From the IMG/VR virus record IMGVR_UViG_3300037587_000519, positions 1-43,780 of that record: a DNA stretch of 43,780 nt; one strand, 5' to 3'. The notes under the pieces are model-generated. The model saw only the letters and a program-made list of their open reading frames with translations. It was not told the origin of the DNA and ran no database searches. Source of the DNA: a virus. A program made the translations under genes and the position numbers. The stretch's first letter is position 1. Each line of letters begins with the position of its first letter. Of this stretch, positions 39,079-43,780 are shown one piece after another.

Positions 39079-39455
39079 GAACTCTCCACTATGCCGATAG
39101 AGACTGCATAGGCTTCAATATCTTTTGCGTCCTGCTCTGGATAGCCCCACATATTCTTATCAGAAAAGCAATATGGAACTATACCGGGCAATTTATCGCC
39201 AGTTTGGATATACCATTTAAGAGAGGTAAGTAAATATTTTAACCCACCGCCATGAGTGAAGTTGGTATTCCACCCTCTATCATTCCACATAAAGACTAAT
39301 TTATTTGTGTAGTCATCAAAAAAGTAATACTTACCATTTTCAGCGATGCATATAAAGGCAGTATAGTCTTTACCGTGAAAGAATTTTCGACCCCTTTCTG
39401 ATATGAATTGAATTAATTTATTGACGTTTTCCAATCTAGATAATCTTGCATTCAT
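39054..39455 (-). CDS. Hypothetical protein (133 aa)
   Basis: I take ATG 39455 (MNARLSRLENVNKLIQFISE) with GGAG 8 bases upstream; ATG 39470 directly abuts a T run and has no ribosome site. The sequence has RKFFHGKDYTAFICIAENGK, a DYTNKLVFMW strand and a GGGLKYLL helix; alpha/beta, family unknown. Expression may be controlled by the terminator-like hairpin just upstream. Confidence 0.65.
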   Translation of the reverse strand: MNARLSRLENVNKLIQFISERGRKFFHGKDYTAFICIAENGKYYFFDDYTNKLVFMWNDRGWNTNFTHGGGLKYLLTSLKWYIQTGDKLPGIVPYCFSDKNMWGYPEQDAKDIEAYAVSIGIVESSLSAVIDG

Positions 39456-39470
39456 TGGTAATTTCTCCAT

Positions 39471-39534
39471 AAAAAAACCCGCTCAGATCTAGTTGAACCG
39501 AGCTCTAAACGTAAGCTCCCTAGATAAGGCGGGT
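39471..39534 (-). terminator. Terminator-like structured leader directly before a gene
   Basis: On the minus strand three nested stems (ACCCGC/GCGGGT at the ends; ATCTAG/CTAGAT; GAGCT/AGCTC) form a 58-base structure followed at once by seven T (39471-39477) and then the GGAG ribosome site of the gene at 39455. It can end transcription from upstream or work as an attenuator. The T-loop-like TTCAA gives a tRNA-like look, but it is too short for a tRNA. Confidence 0.65.
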
Positions 39535-39581
39535 AAAATTATTGTTTACTTTGTTTTCTAAGACGGGTTCAGCGCCTTTTA

Positions 39582-39610
39582 AGTATACCCCTTTTTATGT
39601 CGCTATCGGT
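39582..39610 (-). promoter_or_regulatory. Weak leftward promoter candidate
   Basis: TATACT (39582-39587) on the minus strand lies about 50 bp before the structured leader; the -35 (ACCGAT) is poor. ATACCCC/GGGGTAT elements at 39585, 39630 and 39645 surround it and could be protein sites. The rest of 39535-39640 shows nothing else. Confidence 0.3.
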
Positions 39611-39639
39611 TGAACAGGTTTTTACACCAGGGGTATCTC

Positions 39640-39675
39640 TCACCATACCCCGCTCGGGGCTTATTTCAACTGTCT
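39640..39675. repeat. Intergenic hairpin repeat, copy C
   Basis: 36-bp element with CCCCGCTCGGGG core, one mismatch to copy A (38275-38310). It overlaps the stop codon of the 64-aa membrane gene. Confidence 0.8.
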
Positions 39676-39860
39676 TTCTTATTGTATGCTAAAAGAGCAT
39701 TATAGGTGTACATGATAGGAATTAATGATAACGAGGCTGATAATAATATTATTATCGCTGTTCTATACCATGAAAATCCATATGCGAAATGATTAGTTAT
39801 TAATATAGTTAATCCATGACTCTGTAATAATAGATTCCATTTAAGTTGTTGATCACTCAC
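39666..39860 (-). CDS. Membrane protein, GTG start (64 aa)
   Basis: GTG 39860 has AAGGAGAGAATT upstream; ATG 39908 would add 16 residues without a ribosome site. Sequence MSDQQLKWNLLLQSHGLTIL then a hydrophobic TAIIILLSASLSLIPIMYTY span, with a possible weaker first span. Unknown function. Confidence 0.6.
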   Translation of the reverse strand: MSDQQLKWNLLLQSHGLTILITNHFAYGFSWYRTAIIILLSASLSLIPIMYTYNALLAYNKKDS

Positions 39861-39912
39861 AATTCTCTCCTTTATATTGGTTAATTCTACGACAAAAAAG
39901 CTTTGCATAAGG

Positions 39913-40092
39913 TTAGTCTTTCTTAGCCAACTCTCTCATAGCTTCTTGGATTTGCTCAATTGTTGGCCTATTCAATAGTCCGTATTTTGTAGCCACATAT
40001 TCGACAATTTGTGGATCGCTCAGTAATTTTGCAATGATAGATTTTCCGTGTTGCCGACCTCCATCAATTATGAGATATTTTCTCTCACTCAC
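39913..40092 (-). CDS. Mini P-loop protein, GTG start (59 aa)
   Basis: GTG 40092 in a GTGA overlap. MSERKYLIIDGGRQHGKSII carries a Walker-A-like GGRQHGKS after a beta strand; the remainder is helical (RPTIEQIQEAMRELAKK). There is no room for a Walker B motif. It may bind nucleotide or interfere with a P-loop partner; or it may be a remnant of a longer NTPase. Confidence 0.6.
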   Translation of the reverse strand: MSERKYLIIDGGRQHGKSIIAKLLSDPQIVEYVATKYGLLNRPTIEQIQEAMRELAKKD

Positions 40093-40469
40093 CTTTTGCC
40101 TCTGCCGTTGGGGAAATCAATATCAATCAAGGCGTTAATTGATTTATTAGTATCAGCCAATAATCTACTTTTGTGATATGTATATATTGTTGCTTCCTCA
40201 AGAATGAACCTAAAACCTTCCTCTATTGTTTCAAAATATGAAGCTGTATGATTCGCTTCAAACCAATATTCTTTATCAAACCCAATAAAAATTTTAAACT
40301 CATCATCACTTAAACCCCTAAACAAAGGACTTTTGCCCATATGTAACTGTATGACTTTAAGAACGCAGCCGGAAAAGCTTGTTGTGAATCCTGAAAAAAT
40401 AGTTGATTCCCTTATTAATTGGGTAATCTCCAATCTAAGAATTTGAAGGCTTTTATTTTTTTTACTCAC
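40089..40469 (-). CDS. Hypothetical protein, GTG start (126 aa)
   Basis: MSKKNKSLQILRLEITQLIR start, middle LRGLSDDEF-like FRGLSDDEFKIFIGFDKEYW, C-terminal helices, end FPNGRGKR. Mixed alpha/beta, soluble. Overlaps neighbours by 4-8 bases. Unknown family. Confidence 0.6.
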   Translation of the reverse strand: MSKKNKSLQILRLEITQLIRESTIFSGFTTSFSGCVLKVIQLHMGKSPLFRGLSDDEFKIFIGFDKEYWFEANHTASYFETIEEGFRFILEEATIYTYHKSRLLADTNKSINALIDIDFPNGRGKR

Positions 40470-40770
40470 CTTTCACCTCTACCGTATAAGTCCCAGGTTT
40501 TTTATAAATATGCGATTTTTCTTTATTCACTGTACCATCTCCCCAGTCGATTTTTGGATTTTTTGACCCAGTATATTCTCCAGTTATTCCCTCAAGGCTA
40601 AAATGACTATCACCCTCAACCATCTCCACATTACTCCCCTCGATCAAGTGTTTGTTCTCCTCGAATATGCGCTGGTTCTTGGCTTTCTTTTTCCACAGCT
40701 TAGAGTCTTCCCACTGCGGAGTCCTGAAGTTATTGGCTACCTTCGAGCCTTTGCCGGATTGGTTACTCAC
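40462..40770 (-). CDS. Small protein with PKD-like domain, GTG start (102 aa)
   Basis: GTG 40770 after GGAGAAGGAA. Residues 1-50 are basic and helical (WKKKAKNQRIFEENKHLIEG); residues 60-102 look like a PKD beta-sandwich half: PKIDWGDGT and HIYKKPGTYTVEVKG. A PKD-type domain in a small early phage protein is unusual. The fold is truncated relative to the about 80-aa PKD standard. Confidence 0.6.
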   Translation of the reverse strand: MSNQSGKGSKVANNFRTPQWEDSKLWKKKAKNQRIFEENKHLIEGSNVEMVEGDSHFSLEGITGEYTGSKNPKIDWGDGTVNKEKSHIYKKPGTYTVEVKGE

Positions 40771-40952
40771 TTCCTTCTCCAAATTAAAGCTTTTGGCTTG
40801 AATATTTCCTCTACCTCAGTGAAAGAAACAACTCTTGAGCACCCGAGAGTTAAAGACCTCTTCTCTGCGTTTATATCTTTCACTATCCCCATGGTGCCAG
40901 CTCTCAAAGTGACCTCCATTCCTATGCCTAAGTACCTATCTAGATCTTTCAT
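40767..40952 (-). CDS. Hypothetical SH3-like/KOW-like protein (61 aa)
   Basis: MKDLDRYLGIGMEVTLRAGT then MGIVKDINAEKRSLTLG, a small beta-barrel pattern with a G-x-V-K-D-I turn as in KOW-type motifs. Ends GTGA with the next gene. Function unknown. Confidence 0.55.
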   Translation of the reverse strand: MKDLDRYLGIGMEVTLRAGTMGIVKDINAEKRSLTLGCSRVVSFTEVEEIFKPKALIWRRK

Positions 40953-41041
40953 CGTCTCAACCTCTTCTCTACTATTTCTGTTAGTGTCTCGCTATAGCCG
41001 CATTTTGTGCAGAAGATGCCGCAAGGCTTGGCTGAGCTCAT
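40949..41041 (-). CDS. Minimal Cys-cluster peptide (30 aa)
   Basis: MSSAKPCGIFCTKCGYSETL: three Cys in CxxxCxxC spacing. It overlaps neighbours by ATGA at both ends. Possibly a zinc-ribbon half or a coupling peptide. Confidence 0.4.
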   Translation of the reverse strand: MSSAKPCGIFCTKCGYSETLTEIVEKRLRR

Positions 41042-41310
41042 TTTAAAAGCTCCTTTAATGCGGCTTTTAACTCTTCTGGATACTCGTTACAAAAATCAGA
41101 AATTTGTCCCTGCAAGAATCCATCATCAAATTCACTTGGATTATTTTCTATGATGATGTTACAAATTTGGCAAGTGTATGTGTAATTAAACTCTTCATCA
41201 ATTACACCAACCCAGTAGTGCATTTTTGAACCTGCTGAATAATTCTGGCAGCATCCAAAGCAATTGTGAGGCTTTCTTATTTTTACCCATTTCGATTGCA
41301 GTATTCTCAT
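41038..41310 (-). CDS. Zinc-finger-type phage protein (90 aa)
   Basis: ATG 41310 overlaps the stop of the 22-aa frame upstream. RKPHNCFGCCQNYSAGSKMH and TYTCQICNIII supply two Cys pairs; the KWVKIRKPHxCxxC...GSKM pattern is common in phage zinc proteins. The C-terminal half is helical (YPEELKAALKELLK). Confidence 0.65.
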   Translation of the reverse strand: MRILQSKWVKIRKPHNCFGCCQNYSAGSKMHYWVGVIDEEFNYTYTCQICNIIIENNPSEFDDGFLQGQISDFCNEYPEELKAALKELLK

Positions 41311-41375
41311 CTTCCATTCCTCGCTTTTATTAAATCGCGCACCGTGCATGCTTCTTTTTCTTCGGTTGTGCTCAT
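41307..41375 (-). CDS. 22-aa peptide with its own ribosome site
   Basis: MSTTEEKEACTVRDLIKARN, start 41375 preceded by AAGGAG, stop in ATGA overlap with the next gene. The good ribosome site suggests it is translated; it may exist to couple translation of the zinc-finger gene. Confidence 0.45.
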   Translation of the reverse strand: MSTTEEKEACTVRDLIKARNGR

Positions 41376-41843
41376 TTAGAAGCTCCTTCTCTTAATTTCT
41401 TCTTTATAACCAGGCAACCAAAGAAAACGGGCCATCTCTAACTTCTCATCATCTTGGCAAAAGGTTTCATAATATTCTAAAAGGAGCTGCCCAAATATTT
41501 GCTTTCTTTCTATATCGTAATAATCATCAAGTAAAATCATAACTTCAGTTGCATGATTCCAAGCCCCAAGATCAGTTAAATCATCGACAAGTATCAAATT
41601 GACTTCAGCACCGAAAAGTGTGTATTTATACGATGCAAACAATTGAGCGTATTCACCAAGGCACTTAAGATTAAACTCAATCCCAAGCGAATCATATATT
41701 CTTTTTGCATCCGCTACAGTCATAAAATAATCATAGTCACTCTTTTCAGTGAAGCCGCCAATTACCCTCGAACCTGTAGGGGTTCCATAAGCTTTTATGA
41801 GATTACATATTTCATTCATTTGTGATTCAGATTCGGCTTTCAT
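41376..41843 (-). CDS. Nucleotidyltransferase-fold protein (155 aa)
   Basis: TPTGSRVIGGFTEKSDYDYF at 21-40 has the G-S and D-x-D (Asp36, Asp38) signature of DNA-polymerase-beta-type nucleotidyltransferases; the next strand AEVNLILVDD (79-88) has Asn where many enzymes have the third acid. Such phage NTases may modify host RNA or proteins, or be inactive relatives. In an early operon with four-base overlap upstream. Confidence 0.75.
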   Translation of the reverse strand: MKAESESQMNEICNLIKAYGTPTGSRVIGGFTEKSDYDYFMTVADAKRIYDSLGIEFNLKCLGEYAQLFASYKYTLFGAEVNLILVDDLTDLGAWNHATEVMILLDDYYDIERKQIFGQLLLEYYETFCQDDEKLEMARFLWLPGYKEEIKRRSF

Positions 41844-41998
41844 CTCTTAACCTCGTCAAGGAGAGCAACTTTGGCACTGAGCAGGACTATTGCCACCTCT
41901 TTTGCCGTGTCGTGATCGCCAGAGAAGATAAGCTTCTCTAGTTGATCTTCGGCCCATATAAGAGCCTTGTCGATTGCTTCGTAGTTTTCTGGGTTCAT
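41840..41998 (-). CDS. Small helical protein (52 aa)
   Basis: MNPENYEAIDKALIWAEDQL then LIFSGDHDTAKEVAIVLLSA: two to three amphipathic helices. ATGA overlaps link it to the NTase gene and the 146-aa gene. Unknown function. Confidence 0.55.
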   Translation of the reverse strand: MNPENYEAIDKALIWAEDQLEKLIFSGDHDTAKEVAIVLLSAKVALLDEVKR

Positions 41999-42435
41999 TG
42001 CCAGTATCCTTTTTTGGCAGATTCTACTATCTGCTTTTGAACTTCAGTATATTCATTTAGAACTTCAACTAACATTTCAATTTCATGATCATCAATCCTA
42101 TTATCTGAAACTACATCAGTCACAGTAACAACTACTTTTGTTAACTTCTCAAATAGTTTAGCGACTCTTGAGTGTAGGCATTTACTGCGGTCATCGAGTT
42201 CTACCGTTCTAACAAAGTAACCGCCTGCTTGATTAGCTAAATAATTAATAATTGCATCATTGTCAGACATTTCTTGAAGTCCTTCGACAATCTCAACTGG
42301 GTCAGCTACTTTCTGATCTCCTTTCTGATTCTTCCATAAGGCTTGAGTACGATCTCCATAAGCCATATCGCGCGGAGTCCATTTACCTTTCTTGTTTAGT
42401 GCTTCTCTAATTACTTTTCTCGTTGGTGCGCTCAT
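41995..42435 (-). CDS. Hypothetical helical protein, possibly CII/CP76-like (146 aa)
   Basis: N-terminus MSAPTRKVIREALNKKGKWT resembles the 45-aa protein at 4684. Residues 56-75 (SDNDAIINYLANQAGGYFVR) resemble a segment of phage CII/CP76 regulators, but this is a weak match. The C-terminal half is helical. First large gene of the early leftward operon. Confidence 0.6.
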   Translation of the reverse strand: MSAPTRKVIREALNKKGKWTPRDMAYGDRTQALWKNQKGDQKVADPVEIVEGLQEMSDNDAIINYLANQAGGYFVRTVELDDRSKCLHSRVAKLFEKLTKVVVTVTDVVSDNRIDDHEIEMLVEVLNEYTEVQKQIVESAKKGYWQ

Positions 42436-42444
42436 GATATTCCC

Positions 42445-42594
42445 TTATTTAGTTAGTTGAATTGTTAAAAGTGCTGCAATCGACATGAAGACGAACCCCA
42501 GTATTATAAGCTCGTTGACATCGAACCGTGAAGTGTTCTTGCCGATGAAGTCTTTCTTGAAGTTGAATTTAGATTTCTTATAGTGATTCTTCAT
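42445..42594 (-). CDS. Tail-anchored small membrane protein (49 aa)
   Basis: ATG 42594 with GGAGG upstream. Basic N-terminus MKNHYKKSKFNFKKDF and one membrane span at residues 27-46 (ELIILGFVFMSIAALLTIQL). Typical of early phage inner-membrane peptides. Confidence 0.6.
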   Translation of the reverse strand: MKNHYKKSKFNFKKDFIGKNTSRFDVNELIILGFVFMSIAALLTIQLTK

Positions 42595-42912
42595 CTAAAC
42601 CTCCTCAATGTGTTTTTTCCAAGCGTCAAAAAGCTTTTCGTCTTCTTCTAGGAGTGCATAAACTTGAGGAGAGTAGACTTCATTAATGGCATTAAATTGG
42701 CCCCCATCTTCCAGCGCTATAGAGCATCCATCATTATCAACTATCTTGATACTATCAATATCAACACTGATAATATCAAAACCGCCGTCAGCCTCACAGC
42801 AGTCTTCTGGAGGGCCAGACGTGTGCGCCGCTATATCCCAGTAATTACATTCAACGTCGAGCGTGAACTCCAGCGTTCTTTCGGCCTCTTCAATTTCGAT
42901 TTCGTATTTCAT
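42595..42912 (-). CDS. Hypothetical acidic protein (105 aa)
   Basis: MKYEIEIEEAERTLEFTLDV start, beta-rich, strongly acidic; a PEDCCEADGG group around residue 35. Unknown family. It abuts both neighbours without gaps. Acidic early proteins can mimic DNA, but nothing here proves that. Confidence 0.65.
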   Translation of the reverse strand: MKYEIEIEEAERTLEFTLDVECNYWDIAAHTSGPPEDCCEADGGFDIISVDIDSIKIVDNDGCSIALEDGGQFNAINEVYSPQVYALLEEDEKLFDAWKKHIEEV

Positions 42913-43110
42913 TTAGATAAGCACCAATTCCTTTTTTGTGTTGAGGGCAAGAGCGCTTATCGCCTCGCCTTGAACCTTAATGTATGAGTCATTATTAAAG
43001 TAAATATTGGATAAGTCGTCACTCTTGTGAACGATATTGACAACGACACAGCCTTTTAGTTTCTCGGTAATCTCCTTTGCGTCGTTTGCTGTCTTGATTT
43101 CGTATTGCAT
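42913..43110 (-). CDS. Hypothetical protein (65 aa)
   Basis: MQYEIKTANDAKEITEKLKG then CVVVNIVHKSDDLSNIYFNN: a beta-alpha-beta pattern. AAGGAAA ribosome site. Unknown function. Confidence 0.65.
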   Translation of the reverse strand: MQYEIKTANDAKEITEKLKGCVVVNIVHKSDDLSNIYFNNDSYIKVQGEAISALALNTKKELVLI

Positions 43111-43125
43111 GGCTTTCCTTATCTT

Positions 43126-43341
43126 TTATTTTTTTAAGTATCTATTTGCTATATTCATACACTCTTGCTTAGTCTCGATTTTTTTGTTATTAATCAATCG
43201 CGAGGCTAGGTCATATCGAGCCAAATAACGCAACTCACAGCCGCTCTCTTGCAGGAGGATTTCCACAGTTGAAATCGCGTGTACTTGGTTTGTAATTGGC
43301 GCAGCCTTCACTCTCTCGTTTATGTCATTTTGGATATTCAT
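43126..43341 (-). CDS. First leftward early protein (71 aa)
   Basis: MNIQNDINERVKAAPITNQV start, helical (STVEILLQESGCELRYLARY). It is the first gene after the consensus leftward promoter, with a GGAG ribosome site 9 bases upstream. Earliest expressed leftward gene, so a host-takeover role is possible; family unknown. Confidence 0.65.
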   Translation of the reverse strand: MNIQNDINERVKAAPITNQVHAISTVEILLQESGCELRYLARYDLASRLINNKKIETKQECMNIANRYLKK

Positions 43342-43370
43342 TTGGTGTTCTCCGTTTGGTTTATGTAGTT

Positions 43371-43399
43371 AGTATATCCACCTTTATCTACCTTGTCAA
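43371..43399 (-). promoter_or_regulatory. Leftward early promoter (sigma70 consensus)
   Basis: On the minus strand a perfect -35 TTGACA (43394-43399) is followed after 17 bp by TATACT (43371-43376). It lies 30 bp upstream of the first leftward gene (start 43341, with a GGAG ribosome site). It probably drives the whole early leftward gene train. Position and near-consensus elements make it the strongest promoter seen in the window. Confidence 0.85.
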
Positions 43400-43412
43400 T
43401 CAATATTATAAT

Positions 43413-43445
43413 AAAAGTGTATAAAAATAATTAAATTATACTTTT
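43413..43445. promoter_or_regulatory. AT-rich inverted repeat between divergent promoters
   Basis: The arms 43413-43424 and 43436-43445 are inverted copies (AAAAGTGTATAA and TTATACTTTT, one base inserted in the left arm). The repeat sits between the two divergent promoters, where an operator would control both. The small ribbon-helix-helix-like protein encoded next door is one possible ligand; this is inference only. Confidence 0.45.
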
Positions 43446-43459
43446 AATCAATTATCATA

Positions 43460-43488
43460 TTGCAATAGGTAGATGTATATGATATTAT
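43460..43488 (+). promoter_or_regulatory. Rightward early promoter
   Basis: TTGCAA (43460-43465), a 17-bp spacer, then TATTAT (43483-43488), 34 bp ahead of the ATG at 43523. It is divergent from the leftward promoter and would transcribe the recombination operon that crosses the window ends. Confidence 0.75.
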
Positions 43489-43522
43489 TAGAGCAGACAA
43501 AAACAACAAACAAAGGAATAAT

Positions 43523-43690
43523 ATGCCACAAGCATCAATTAAGATTAGCACTTTTACACATAGTGTTTTAAAGGACGTTAAAGAGCTGACAGGTAAGTCG
43601 ATTACCAGAATAGTTGAAGATCTAGTTAAAGCCGAATATCCAGCTAAATATAAAAAAGGAAATAGAGAATGCAAGAATCTAAAGAAGTAA
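43523..43690 (+). CDS. Small ribbon-helix-helix-like protein (55 aa)
   Basis: ATG at 43523, TAA at 43688-43690, with an AAAGGAA ribosome site 6-7 bases upstream. The N-terminus reads MPQASIKISTFTH, a short beta strand, followed by two predicted helices with KSITRIVEDLVKAEY in the second. This is the size and layout of Arc/MetJ-type ribbon-helix-helix DNA-binding proteins. It is the first gene of the rightward operon and overlaps the next gene (start 43669) by 22 bases in another frame. It may regulate the adjacent divergent promoters. The family assignment rests on pattern only and the C-terminal tail is basic and probably disordered. Confidence 0.6.
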   Translation: MPQASIKISTFTHSVLKDVKELTGKSITRIVEDLVKAEYPAKYKKGNRECKNLKK

Positions 43691-43780
43691 CAAAGGCCAA
43701 AATAGCTAATGAAGAGTACTTACTAAAGGCTCGTCAAGAAAATGACCTCATGTATAAGAAGAGGCACGCTTTGGACTTTG
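43654..43780. repeat. Right copy of 127-bp direct terminal repeat
   Basis: Exact repeat of bases 1-127. It contains the last codons of the 55-aa gene that starts at 43523 and the first 37 codons of the 92-aa gene (start 43669, equivalent to base 16). See the left copy for interpretation. Confidence 0.93.
43669..43780 (+). CDS. Duplicate 5' part of the 92-aa gene, cut by the window end
   Basis: Same sequence as bases 16-127; the reading frame runs off the window end and continues at base 128 when the genome is closed. It is not a second gene. Confidence 0.9.
   Translation, partial: MQESKEVTKAKIANEEYLLKARQENDLMYKKRHALDF

Noticed and set aside
39477-39534. tRNA gene
   Set aside because: Only 58 bases, no D arm and no proper anticodon loop; the T run after the outer stem fits a terminator.

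Overview
This window is an essentially complete genome of a tailed double-stranded DNA phage (Caudoviricetes, most likely a siphovirus), AT-rich, with strong AGGAG-type ribosome binding sites and sigma70-like promoters. The last 127 bases (43654-43780) repeat the first 127 exactly, so the molecule closes into a circle of 43,653 bp. I see a large terminase, HK97-type portal, protease and capsid, a tail chaperone frameshift and a tape measure, but no tail sheath. There is no integrase, no full CI-type repressor, no tRNA and no rRNA. Two lipobox proteins and a pilin-like protein point to a Gram-negative host. The pilin signal has Asn rather than Gly before the cleavage site, which I associate with Lentisphaerota-like prepilins; the host remains unproven.

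Layout. A short divergent control region (43342-43522) carries a leftward promoter (TTGACA, 17 bp, TATACT) and a rightward one (TTGCAA, 17 bp, TATTAT). The rightward operon crosses the junction (43523 to 4436): a small ribbon-helix-helix-like protein, a 15-bp-periodic NTG pentapeptide-repeat gene, a duplicated and partly broken pair of small genes, a RecT-like annealing protein with a YqaJ-like exonuclease, and a membrane protein. Nearly everything else runs leftward: early small genes (43341-38309), replication (38107-36205: initiator-like protein with TTAGGTT iterons, DnaC-like loader, YopX), more small zinc-ribbon and membrane genes (35885-30178), terminase (29992-28252), an accessory island with a Tad2-like anti-Thoeris gene (28155-24744), head genes (24623-20218), fibres and connector (20149-17257), tail (16969-10153), receptor-binding proteins (9370-5667) and a probable lysis cassette (5657-4514) ending at a strong terminator.

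Within this leftward programme one rightward two-gene cassette (9548-10152) interrupts the tail genes and encodes a GspH/FimT-like pseudopilin and a small membrane protein. It is the most unexpected gene content here. Other points of interest are the chimeric repeat-gene duplication at 1015-1348, the missing recognisable endolysin (a phospholipase-A2-like protein and spanin-like proteins sit in its place), the terminator-like structure just before the ribosome site of the gene at 39455, and many tiny genes linked by ATGA/GTGA overlaps.

No stretch longer than about 260 bases is without a gene; the longest gaps (34177-34430, 39456-39665, 29993-30177, 43342-43522, 9371-9547) are annotated or commented on below.
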